Notes under the pieces: generated by a model | The model's database searches: none | Seen by the model: only the letters and a program-made list of their open reading frames with translations | What the model was told of the DNA's origin: nothing | In this document: one piece after another, positions 54,858 to 62,377 of the stretch | Numbering within the stretch: position 1 is the first letter of the stretch | How the letters are laid out: each line of letters starts with the position of its first letter | Made by a program: the position numbers and the translations under genes | Origin: Terriglobus saanensis SP1PR4 | GTDB lineage: Bacteria > Acidobacteriota > Terriglobia > Terriglobales > Acidobacteriaceae | Direction of reading: 5' to 3' | Assembly (NCBI RefSeq): GCF_000179915.2 | Contig: NC_014963.1 | Coordinates: 930,001-994,000 of the forward strand | DNA length: 64,000 nt

Positions 54858-55616
54858 ATGTTCGCAACACGTAAAGTTCTCGCTGCCGCCGTTTTCGCCG
54901 CAACCGCTTGCACCCTTGGCCTCACGCTCCGTGCCGATACGCCTCTCACCGCCGCCGATTACGAGCGCGATCTCCCACGCATGATTGAGGCTTACCGACA
55001 CGTTGAGGCGGCCAGCGTATCCGACGCCGAAGAGCAGATCCTCCACGAAAAGCACTACATGTCCCACAAGATGCAGGCCATCTTCCCCACGAAATTTGCA
55101 GGGGCCGCGCTCACTGTCCTGCTCAAAAAAGAAGAGAACAAAGATCCGAACGCCCTCTCCGGCATGCTTTCCGCGATCGACGGCGGTGGCCCCGGCTCGG
55201 TCTACGTGATGAAGATTGAAGACGGCGCAGATATCGCCGGCATGGGCGGCCTGATGGGTACCTCCATGTTTGCCCGCGGCTTCTCCGGGGCTGTCGTGGA
55301 CGGCGGCGTGCGCGATCTGCCGCAGCTCAAAAAGATCGGCTTTCCCGTCTACGCCCTCGGCCCCGTGCCTTCTACCTCCGTCGGCCACTATCGTTTCGGC
55401 GGCATGAACATTCCGCTCGAAGTCGATGGCACCCATGTCGAGGCTGGGGATATCATCGTGGCCGATCAGGATGGGGTTGTCGTTGTGCCGCGTAAGAACG
55501 CCGCAGAAGTCCTCATCAAGGCCCAGCAACTCGACAATTCAGAGCACTCCATGTATCCCTTCATCGAGAAGTTTCACTCCATCGTGGAGGCCGTGAAGCA
55601 GTTTGGCCGCATCTAG
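54858..55616 (+). CDS. Exported RraA-family protein (HMG/CHA aldolase-like)
   Basis: A 252-aa protein with a signal peptide (VLAAAVFAATACTLGLTLRA), unusual for this family. The RraA fold motifs are clear: GGLMGTSMFARGFSGAVVDG with GVRD (the Arg and Asp that bind metal and substrate) and GHYRFGGMNIPLEVDG, DGTHVEAGDIIVADQDGVV. Enzymatic members are class II pyruvate aldolases cleaving 4-hydroxy-4-methyl-2-oxoglutarate or similar keto acids; others inhibit RNase E. Periplasmic location rules out the RNase role. It opens the exported PLP cluster. Confidence 0.85.
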   Translation: MFATRKVLAAAVFAATACTLGLTLRADTPLTAADYERDLPRMIEAYRHVEAASVSDAEEQILHEKHYMSHKMQAIFPTKFAGAALTVLLKKEENKDPNALSGMLSAIDGGGPGSVYVMKIEDGADIAGMGGLMGTSMFARGFSGAVVDGGVRDLPQLKKIGFPVYALGPVPSTSVGHYRFGGMNIPLEVDGTHVEAGDIIVADQDGVVVVPRKNAAEVLIKAQQLDNSEHSMYPFIEKFHSIVEAVKQFGRI

Positions 55617-55639
55617 CCCACGTTTTGTGGCGCTATAGC

Positions 55640-55702
55640 ATTTGACCTATCCGAGCGGCGGTCTTTCGACCCATGACAATGCATGGTCGAATGCCGTCAA
55701 AT
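55640..55702 (+). promoter_or_regulatory. Nested inverted repeat between RraA-type and first PLP gene
   Basis: Outer arms atttgac (55640-55646) and gtcaaat (55696-55702); inner arms ttcgacc (55665-55671) and ggtcgaa (55685-55691). The 200-nt gap (55617-55816) has no gene. It may be an RNA structure tuning the following genes, a terminator or an operator. Confidence 0.4.
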
Positions 55703-55816
55703 AGCCCCATTCATCACCCACTCATCTGTAGCGCTGTAGCTTGCACGATTTGATCTTGGTCCTGCCGCTCCGTCGCTTCGCAGACACGTCCCCGCAGTCT
55801 TCTCCCGGAGCCTATC

Positions 55817-57118
55817 ATGTCCCGTTTAAATCCCGCAGAGTCCAGTCCTCTTTCCCGCCGCAGGTTCTTCCAGTGGACCAGCTCCCTGGCAGCGACCCTC
55901 GGCGTTGTACCTCTGCTCCAATCGACTGAGGCCCTGGCCGCTCCTGCAGCCGCCGTCTCCGGTGAGGACTACTACGCAAAGCTCGGCGTCGAGAAGATCA
56001 TCAACGCAGCCGGAACTTACACCACGCTTACGGCTGCGTGCATGCCCGCTACGGTCGTCGCAGCTGTTCAGAAGGCCGCTCTGCATCCCGTCCGTCTGCA
56101 CGATCTCCAGGTCAAATCCGGCGAGTACCTTGCGCAGCGCCTGAAGTGTGAAGGCGCTCTTGTGACCTCGGGCGCTTCCGGAGCCATCACCCTGGCCACT
56201 GCGGCCTGTATGCAGGCCGCAAACGGCAACCGCCCCGTCGATCTGCCGCAGAAGGCAGAAGGCCTCAAGAAACAGGTCATCGTGCAACGCGCACATCGGT
56301 ACGGCTACGATCACGCCATCTTCCTGACCGGCGCACGCATTACGGAAGTCGTCACGCTCGACGAATACAAGGCAGCCTGCGCCAAGGGCGACGCCGTGAT
56401 GACGAACTTCTTCAACGCAGCTGAAGAAGAAGACGGCATCGCCGCGACCGCGCAGATCGGCCGCGAAGAGTGGCTCCGTATTGCACACGAACACAACATC
56501 CCCTGCCACATCGACGCCGCCGCAGATATGCCTCCCCTCTCTAACCTCTGGAAGTACACCGGTATGGGCTTCGACCTCGTCTCCTTCTCTGGAGGCAAGG
56601 GCATCCGCGGACCGCAAAACGCAGGTCTTCTCCTCGGCAAGAAGAAGTACACCGATCTCGCTCACCAGAACAACAACCCCGGCGAAGGCGTTGGCCGCGG
56701 CATGAAAGTCGCCAAGGAGCAGATCGTCGGCATGGTCGCTGCCATTGACTGGGTCCTCTCCCACACGGAAGAGTCGATGCAGGGCGACTACCAGAAGCGC
56801 GCCGACCTCATCGCCTCGATGGTCAAGAATGTTCCCTCCGTCAAAACGGAGACCGTTGTTCCCAAGATCGCGAACCACGTTCCACATCTGCTCATCCGCT
56901 TCGATCCCGCCGTTACGGGAATCACTACGAGCGAACTCGTCAATCGACTTCGTACCGAGCAGCCCTCCATCGAACTCAATCCCAACACCGGACACAAACC
57001 CAACCAGGGCATCCCGTCCGATGCGAATACTCTCGTCGTCGGTGTCTGGATGCTTCAGCCCGGCGAAGACGCCATCGTAGGCCGCCGCATCCGCGCCGCC
57101 CTCACCAAAAAAGCTTAA
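55817..57118 (+). CDS. Tat-exported SelA/DgaE-like PLP-dependent enzyme, first paralog
   Basis: A 433-aa protein with a twin-arginine signal (LSRRRFFQWTSSLAATLGVV). After residue ~50 it has the SelA-like fold-type I domain: EKIINAAGTYTTLTAACMPA, CEGALVTSGASGAITLATAA, an acidic HIDAAADMPP and the PLP lysine (Lys261) in FSGGKGIRGPQNAGLLLG. Cytoplasmic relatives include D-glucosaminate ammonia-lyase (DgaE) and EF0838. The C-terminal domain holds HLLIRFDPAVTGITT. Tat export lets the folded, cofactor-loaded enzyme reach the periplasm. RidA-type gene follows after 25 nt. Confidence 0.88.
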   Translation: MSRLNPAESSPLSRRRFFQWTSSLAATLGVVPLLQSTEALAAPAAAVSGEDYYAKLGVEKIINAAGTYTTLTAACMPATVVAAVQKAALHPVRLHDLQVKSGEYLAQRLKCEGALVTSGASGAITLATAACMQAANGNRPVDLPQKAEGLKKQVIVQRAHRYGYDHAIFLTGARITEVVTLDEYKAACAKGDAVMTNFFNAAEEEDGIAATAQIGREEWLRIAHEHNIPCHIDAAADMPPLSNLWKYTGMGFDLVSFSGGKGIRGPQNAGLLLGKKKYTDLAHQNNNPGEGVGRGMKVAKEQIVGMVAAIDWVLSHTEESMQGDYQKRADLIASMVKNVPSVKTETVVPKIANHVPHLLIRFDPAVTGITTSELVNRLRTEQPSIELNPNTGHKPNQGIPSDANTLVVGVWMLQPGEDAIVGRRIRAALTKKA

Positions 57119-57143
57119 TCAACTTCGGAAGGAAAACTACACC

Positions 57144-57647
57144 ATGGAAATGAACTCCCGCAGAGATCTCCTCAAGAATGCCGCCGCCGCAGCCGTTGCC
57201 GTCACCGGCGCAGCCGCCCTTGTTCCGTCTGCGATGGCCCAGGCCTCCAAAGCGCTGCCTCTTGAAAAGAAGTCCGTTCCTCCTCGCGTTGTGAACGACA
57301 AGCCGACCGGCACACCGCCCAAGGTTCCTCTCTTCTCGTCGATCATCACCTACGGCAACCTGGTCTTCCTCGCAGGCGTTGGAGCCCACTTCACGGGAAC
57401 CATCGAAGAGCACACGAAGCACGTTCTTGATGAGCTCGAAAGCAATCTGCAGAAGGCCGGTTCCTCTATGGAGAAGGTGCTCAAGGTGAACGTCTACCTG
57501 AACGACCTCGCCGACTTCCAGCGGATGAACACGATGTACCAGGGCCGCTGGGGCGCTGTCCCTCCCGTGCGCACCACCGTTGCCGTTGCAAAGGGCGGCG
57601 TCCCCGGAGATTCGCTCGTTGAGATCGACTGCATCGCTTTCATCTAG
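57144..57647 (+). CDS. Tat-exported RidA-family imine deaminase
   Basis: A 167-aa protein; a twin-arginine signal (NSRRDLLKNAAAAAVAVTGA) is followed by a RidA/YjgF domain. SIITYGNLVFLAGVGAH, VLKVNVYLNDLADFQRMN, PPVRTTVAVA with the carboxylate-binding Arg143, and LVEIDCIAFI with the Glu of the active site are all kept, so imine/enamine hydrolysis is likely. RidA proteins clear reactive 2-aminoacrylate-type intermediates of PLP enzymes in the cytosol; an exported version between two exported PLP enzymes is striking. GGAAGG precedes the ATG. Confidence 0.92.
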   Translation: MEMNSRRDLLKNAAAAAVAVTGAAALVPSAMAQASKALPLEKKSVPPRVVNDKPTGTPPKVPLFSSIITYGNLVFLAGVGAHFTGTIEEHTKHVLDELESNLQKAGSSMEKVLKVNVYLNDLADFQRMNTMYQGRWGAVPPVRTTVAVAKGGVPGDSLVEIDCIAFI

Positions 57648-57704
57648 CATTGCTGCAACACGCCGCATGGCCGCAACGAACTCATGATTCAGAAAGGCAA
57701 CATC

Positions 57705-59312
57705 ATGTCCCTCTTCCGCAATGCGAGCTGGTCCAGGCGCGATCTTCTCAAGCAGACCGGCATGCTTTCCGCAGCCGCTGCGACTGCACCACTCTCTGCC
57801 GCTGCCGCAACGATGGCCAAGCCGACCGGTCCCGACCACGTCACCATGACGAGCACGGATGCCGACAATCTCTTCACACGCATCGGCGTGCGTCCCATCG
57901 TGAACGCACGTGGTACGTACACCATCATCTCCGGTTCGCAGTCTTTGCCTGAAGTGAAGAAGGCCATGTTCGAGGCCTCTCACTACTACGTGCAAATGGA
58001 CGAGATGATGGCAGGCGTGGGTGCGGAGATCGCCAAGCTCATGGGCGCTCCCAGCGCCATCGTGACCTGCGGTTGCGAAGCCGCCATCGCGCTTGCCACG
58101 GTTGCCTGTATCGCCGGCACTGATCCCGAGCGCTCGCAGTCTCTGCCCTACGTCAAAGGCCGCAATCAGGTCATCATTCCTACCTATTCGCGTAACCAGT
58201 ACGACTTCGGCGTCCGCATGTCCGGCCCCGAAATCGTTGAGGTCGACACCGAAGACCAGCTCCGGGCGAAGATGTCCGAGCATACCGCGATGATCTACAT
58301 CATCTCCGGCCCGCGCGCCTTCCAGGAGCCGCTCTCCATCAAGACTGTCTGCGCCATCGCGAAGGAAAAGAACGTTCCCGTCTTCGTCGATGCCGCAGCA
58401 GAAGAGCCGCTTGTTCCCAACATCCATCTCGCAGCCGGTGCTACTTTCGTGGCCTACTCGGGTGGCAAGTGTATGCGTGGACCGCAGGCTGCCGGCGTTC
58501 TGCTTGGCCCCTCGGATCTCACGAGGGCCGCTTTCTGGAACGCCGCTCCCCATCACAACTGGGGCCGCGCGCTCAAGGTCGGTAAAGAAGAGGCGATGGG
58601 CATGCTCGCCGCGGTACAGCAGTGGTACAAGCGCGATCACGATGCAGAGCAGAAGCAGTGGCTTGCCTGGGACAACTACATTATCGACGCGCTCAAGGGC
58701 ATCCCGTCGCTTACTTCGAAGATCAACATGCCGGACGCGGACCTCTCCAACCGCGCTCCAACCATCGACATCATGTGGGACGCGGAGCAGGTCGGTATCA
58801 CCGGAACGGAACTCGTCGAGATGCTCGACAAGGGATCGCCGCGCATCCTCGTTGCAGGTGGCTCGGGCCATCGCCCCGACATGATGCAGTCCTCCGTCGG
58901 CATCATGCCGTACATGATGCAGCCAGGTGACTACAAGATCGTTGCCGCTGCGCTCTCGAAGTATCTGCGCAACCCCGGCAAGCATGCGAATCCTCCCGTA
59001 CCGACAGGAACTCTGGCGAACGTTGCTGGCACGTGGAACGTCACGGTCAACTTTACGCGCGGCACCGGCCAGCAGCAGTTTGTTCTTACACAGGATGAAG
59101 CATCGATCAGCGGCGAACAGAACGGCGAGCTCTTCAAAGCACAGATGCGCGGAAAGGTCGTTGCCGATCACGTCACGCTCATGAGCTCCATGAACGCGAA
59201 CTATTCCAACATCCCCTGGACCTTCACAGGCGTCGTCTCCGGCAGCACTATGTCGGGCGATGTAAGGATGGGCGAGTACGGCGCCGCAACTTTCACGGCA
59301 AGCAAAGCGTAA
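57705..59312 (+). CDS. Tat-exported SelA/DgaE-like PLP-dependent enzyme, second paralog, with extra C-terminal beta domain
   Basis: ATG 57705 (AAAGG upstream) gives 535 aa; an in-frame ATG at 57684 is less likely. Twin-arginine signal WSRRDLLKQTGMLSAAAATA. The SelA-like domain has FTRIGVRPIVNARGTYTIIS, APSAIVTCGCEAAIALATVA, PVFVDAAAEEP and the PLP lysine (Lys255) in YSGGKCMRGPQAAGVLLGPS. Residues ~430-535 are an added beta-rich domain (LANVAGTWNVTVNFTRGTGQ, FTGVVSGSTMSGDVRMGEYG) of lipocalin-like character that the first paralog lacks. It may bind ligand or the cell surface. The two paralogs could form mixed oligomers or treat different substrates. Confidence 0.88.
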   Translation: MSLFRNASWSRRDLLKQTGMLSAAAATAPLSAAAATMAKPTGPDHVTMTSTDADNLFTRIGVRPIVNARGTYTIISGSQSLPEVKKAMFEASHYYVQMDEMMAGVGAEIAKLMGAPSAIVTCGCEAAIALATVACIAGTDPERSQSLPYVKGRNQVIIPTYSRNQYDFGVRMSGPEIVEVDTEDQLRAKMSEHTAMIYIISGPRAFQEPLSIKTVCAIAKEKNVPVFVDAAAEEPLVPNIHLAAGATFVAYSGGKCMRGPQAAGVLLGPSDLTRAAFWNAAPHHNWGRALKVGKEEAMGMLAAVQQWYKRDHDAEQKQWLAWDNYIIDALKGIPSLTSKINMPDADLSNRAPTIDIMWDAEQVGITGTELVEMLDKGSPRILVAGGSGHRPDMMQSSVGIMPYMMQPGDYKIVAAALSKYLRNPGKHANPPVPTGTLANVAGTWNVTVNFTRGTGQQQFVLTQDEASISGEQNGELFKAQMRGKVVADHVTLMSSMNANYSNIPWTFTGVVSGSTMSGDVRMGEYGAATFTASKA

Positions 59313-59322
59313 ATAGACAAGA

Positions 59323-59351
59323 AGGCCCGGCAGACACACTCTGCCGGGCCT
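59323..59351 (+). terminator. 11-bp hairpin after the second PLP gene
   Basis: Arms aggcccggcag (59323-59333) and ctgccgggcct (59341-59351) pair perfectly, loop 7 nt; no strong T run. The amidohydrolase gene starts 60 nt later, so only partial termination is plausible. Confidence 0.6.
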
Positions 59352-59411
59352 CACTTCTTCGTACGACAGTCAAAGCAAAACGTAGTACACCCTGTTCCGA
59401 GAGGCTCACAC

Positions 59412-60971
59412 ATGAACGTCAAACCCTTCGGCCGCGCCGTTCTCGCTAGCGCGGTTCTGTGTAGCACAGCACTGATTGCGCAAGCGCCTATGCCCGCAGC
59501 GCAGCCCGGTCCCGGCGCAAATCCCGCGGCGCCTACCGCTACTCGCCGCATGGGCATGCCCATGAAGCCCAACACGCTTCCCTATGACCTCATCCTTGCG
59601 GGCGGACACGTTGTCGATGCGAAGAACCACATCGACGGCATTAAGGATGTGGGCATTAAGGACGGCAAGGTAGTTACCGTAGGTACGAACCTCAAAGCCG
59701 CCGACGCGCTCAAGACCATTGACGTCAAAGGCATGTGGGTCTCGCCTGGCCTCATCGATCTTCACACGCACGTCTACACGGGCACCGGTGAAAAGGGTTC
59801 CTACGCGGGTGACAACTCGGTCTATCCCGACGGCTTCACGCTGCGCAACGGCGTGACTACCATCGTCGATGCAGGCTCTTCGGGTTACAAGAACTTCGAC
59901 GACTTCAAAGACAAGATCATCGACCGCTCCATCACACGCGTCCTCGCCGAACTCAACATCGTCGGCTCCGGCATGCGCGGTGGCAAGTATGAAGACAATC
60001 TCGATGACATGGACGGTAAGGCCACCGGCGATTTCGCTCTCAAGTATCCCGGTGTCGTCGTCGGCATCAAGAGCGCGCACTTCAATGGTCCCGAGTGGAA
60101 GCCCTATGAGCAGGCGGTTATTGCGGGCAACATCGCGAACATCCCCGTCATGATCGACTACGGTGCACGCCGCATCGAACGTCCTCTCTACGACCTCGTC
60201 ACCAAGTACCTCCGTCCCGGAGATATCTATACGCATTGCTTCGCTGGCAACCGCGGCGAGCAGGATGCAGAGACGGGCGGTCCCTCCAAGGCGCTCATCG
60301 ACATGCGCAAGCGTGGCATCTACTGCGATATCGGTCACGGCGGCGGCTCCTTCGCCTTCTCCGTCGCCGCTCCGATCATGCGCGCCGGATATAAGCCTGA
60401 CTCCATTTCGACCGATCTTCACATCACGTCGATGAACGGTTCGATGAAGGACATCCTCAACGTCGCGGACAAGTTCCTTCTCATGGGAGAGACCATCCCG
60501 GAAGTTCTCACGCAGATGACTGCGAACCCCGCGCACGAGATCAAGCAGGACCAGCTCGGCAACCTCTCGCCAGGCGCAATCGCGGATGTGGCGGTCTTCT
60601 CCGTGGAGAAGGGCAACTTCGGTTTCTTTGACATGTTTGGCGCAAGGGCCGTCGGTCACGAGAAGCTCATCTGCGAACTTACGATCAAGGATGGAAAGAT
60701 CGTCTATGACCTCAACGCCATCGAGTTCGACAACTGGGACGCACCGAAGCACACCTCGGACCCAGCCATGACGCGTCATTGGTCCACCTTCTCCGAGCGT
60801 CCCTTTGGCGTCCAGCAGTCCGCGCGCTGGCCTGTATGGATTCCGCCATCGCAAAAGAACACGCACGAGGAAGGACCGCCGGATCGCTACAACATGCGCG
60901 CTCCCGCAACCACCCCGGAGACCGCAAAGCCCAACCCGGGCGATCCGAACACCCCTGCTCCCCCAAAATAA
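59412..60971 (+). CDS. Exported amidohydrolase/deacetylase-family metallohydrolase
   Basis: A 519-aa protein with a signal peptide (VLASAVLCSTALIAQA). The amidohydrolase barrel shows the binuclear metal site: His118 and His120 in IDLHTHVY, bridging Lys220 in GIKSAHFN, His275 in YTHCFAG, His309 in GHGGG and Asp335 in STDLHITS. It resembles the Atu3266/EF0837 group, deacetylases that in Enterococcus stand next to a SelA-like PLP enzyme and an aldolase. It would hydrolyse an N-acyl or ester bond in the periplasm, feeding the PLP enzymes upstream. The C-terminus is Pro-rich. Confidence 0.88.
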   Translation: MNVKPFGRAVLASAVLCSTALIAQAPMPAAQPGPGANPAAPTATRRMGMPMKPNTLPYDLILAGGHVVDAKNHIDGIKDVGIKDGKVVTVGTNLKAADALKTIDVKGMWVSPGLIDLHTHVYTGTGEKGSYAGDNSVYPDGFTLRNGVTTIVDAGSSGYKNFDDFKDKIIDRSITRVLAELNIVGSGMRGGKYEDNLDDMDGKATGDFALKYPGVVVGIKSAHFNGPEWKPYEQAVIAGNIANIPVMIDYGARRIERPLYDLVTKYLRPGDIYTHCFAGNRGEQDAETGGPSKALIDMRKRGIYCDIGHGGGSFAFSVAAPIMRAGYKPDSISTDLHITSMNGSMKDILNVADKFLLMGETIPEVLTQMTANPAHEIKQDQLGNLSPGAIADVAVFSVEKGNFGFFDMFGARAVGHEKLICELTIKDGKIVYDLNAIEFDNWDAPKHTSDPAMTRHWSTFSERPFGVQQSARWPVWIPPSQKNTHEEGPPDRYNMRAPATTPETAKPNPGDPNTPAPPK

Positions 60972-60988
60972 GCAAAGAGCAGTATTGG

Positions 60989-61015
60989 AACGGCGCCCAG
61001 CTATCGGGCGCCGTT
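60989..61015 (+). terminator. 10-bp terminator after the amidohydrolase gene
   Basis: Arms aacggcgccc (60989-60998) and gggcgccgtt (61006-61015) pair perfectly, 7-nt loop, followed by tcgg; it closes the exported PLP cluster. Confidence 0.75.
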
Positions 61016-61033
61016 TCGGCTTACTGACTGTAC

Positions 61034-61184
61034 GTGCCCCATTCTTTCGCGCGCTCTTTTGCTCGAAAGGGTGGGTTTGCGCAGAGCGCACAAACCAGAT
61101 TTCTCAGGAAGCGCAAACCGGGTGCCCCATACATCGCGTTCTTTGCGATGTGTGGGTTATGCGCAAAGCGCATCGTTCGAGCGC
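61034..61184 (-). repeat. Dispersed intergenic repeat, copy B (inverted)
   Basis: The minus strand matches copy A over most of its length: gaacgatgcgctttgcgcat, then tctggtttgtgcgctc and the end block gcgaaagaatggggcac. The central hairpin is acatcgc (61131-61137) with gcgatgt (61145-61151). Its arms differ from those of copy A (cccatgtccc/gggacatggg) on both sides of the stem, so pairing is kept by compensating changes. It fills most of the 289-nt gap before the DUF3299 gene. Confidence 0.75.
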
Positions 61185-61260
61185 AGCTCGACCGCCTCAA
61201 ACTCAATCCGCAACAAATCGCCACCGAACTGCGTCTCACTTACTAGCAGAGGAGAACGTC

Positions 61261-61689
61261 ATGAAACTCAGATCCCTGATTCTGGGAACAGTCCTCTCGA
61301 CCACACTCCTCTTCGCCGCGCCCACGCCGACTTCACAGACGGTCACCTGGTCGACCCTCAAGACCCTCGACGCCAAGCCCACATCGCCCGCGCGCTCCCT
61401 GAACAACCAGAACATCACCATCCCTGGCTTCATGGTTCCTTTGGAAGACGATGCCGACATGGTCACCGAGTTCCTCCTCGTCCCCTTCGCCGGTGCGTGT
61501 ATCCACGTCCCGCCGCCTCCACCGAACCAGATGATCTACGTGAAGCTGACACGCGGACAGAAGGCGAAGTATCCGTACACCGAACCCATCGTCGTCACCG
61601 GACACCTTCACGTCTCCACAGTACAGAGCCCCTATGGTGATGTCTCGTTCAACATGGACGGAGACTCGGTCAACCCGTATGACCAGTAA
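61261..61689 (+). CDS. DUF3299 exported protein of a metal-type ABC operon
   Basis: ATG 61261 has GAGGAG upstream; 142 aa with a signal peptide (RSLILGTVLSTTLLFAAPTP). The DUF3299 pattern is visible: NQNITIPGFMVPLEDDADMV, FLLVPFAGACIHVPPPPPNQ with its conserved Cys-x-His, and VTGHLHVSTVQSPYGDVSFN. The Cys/His pair could hold a metal. In proteobacteria DUF3299 genes sit with ABC genes linked to zinc uptake (Zrg-type), and the same order occurs here. The stop overlaps the next gene by 11 nt. Confidence 0.85.
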   Translation: MKLRSLILGTVLSTTLLFAAPTPTSQTVTWSTLKTLDAKPTSPARSLNNQNITIPGFMVPLEDDADMVTEFLLVPFAGACIHVPPPPPNQMIYVKLTRGQKAKYPYTEPIVVTGHLHVSTVQSPYGDVSFNMDGDSVNPYDQ

Positions 61690-62377
61690 CGCAATCGATC
61701 TGGCGAATGTAATCTTCGCCTACAAAAGTGGCTCTCCCATTCTTCGCATCCCATCACTGCAGATCCCCACAGGCCGTCGTGTCTTTCTTCACGGTCCCTC
61801 CGGAAGTGGAAAGACGACACTGCTCTCGTTGATCTCCGGCGTGCTCACCGCCCAGCAGGGAAGTGTAGAAGTGCTCGGACGCGATCTCACAAAGCTGTTA
61901 CCCGGCGCGCGCGACACACTGCGTGGCAGCGAGATCGGCTACATCTTCCAGGGCTTCAATCTCATTCCCTATCTCACCGTGCGCGAGAACATCGCTCTCC
62001 CCTGCGACCTTCATCCGACGCGCCGCAAACGCATCACGGCGTCCACAACAGCGGAAGAGGTCCGCCGCATCGCCACGCGCCTCGACCTCCACGCACAGCT
62101 CGATGCTCCCGTCACGCATCTCTCCACCGGTCAGCAGCAGCGTGTCGCCATCGCCCGCGCCATCATCGGTTCACCCGCGCTCGTGATCGCAGACGAACCA
62201 ACGTCGTCGCTCGACACCGATCGCCGCGACGCTTTCCTCGCTCTTCTTACAGAAGTCACAACGGAAACGCGAGCCACGCTTCTCTTTGTCTCGCACGACC
62301 GCTCGCTAGCTAAGCACTTCGACGAAACGCTCTCGCTCGCAACGATCAACGAAGCTGCGCAGACGGAGGCCGCATGA
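61679..62377 (+). CDS. ABC transporter ATP-binding protein, LolD/MacB type
   Basis: ATG 61679 lies inside the end of the DUF3299 gene; 232 aa. Walker A is GPSGSGKTTLLS, Q-loop IFQGFNLIP, signature LSTGQQQRVAIARA (Thr in place of the usual Gly/Ala), Walker B ALVIADEPTSSLD, H-loop FVSHDRS. The group energises FtsX-type permeases that move lipoproteins, peptides or signals rather than classical importers. The stop overlaps the permease start (ATGA), so all three genes are translationally coupled. Confidence 0.93.
   Translation: MTSNAIDLANVIFAYKSGSPILRIPSLQIPTGRRVFLHGPSGSGKTTLLSLISGVLTAQQGSVEVLGRDLTKLLPGARDTLRGSEIGYIFQGFNLIPYLTVRENIALPCDLHPTRRKRITASTTAEEVRRIATRLDLHAQLDAPVTHLSTGQQQRVAIARAIIGSPALVIADEPTSSLDTDRRDAFLALLTEVTTETRATLLFVSHDRSLAKHFDETLSLATINEAAQTEAA

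Noticed and set aside
57102-59354. A 750-residue open frame on the minus strand
   Set aside because: It lies entirely antisense to the RidA and second PLP genes, is His/Arg/Val-rich without any family motif, and has no ribosome site; it is a mirror of GC-rich codon bias.
59406-61091. A 561-residue minus-strand frame
   Set aside because: Antisense to the amidohydrolase gene with its catalytic residues on the plus strand; no recognisable domain.
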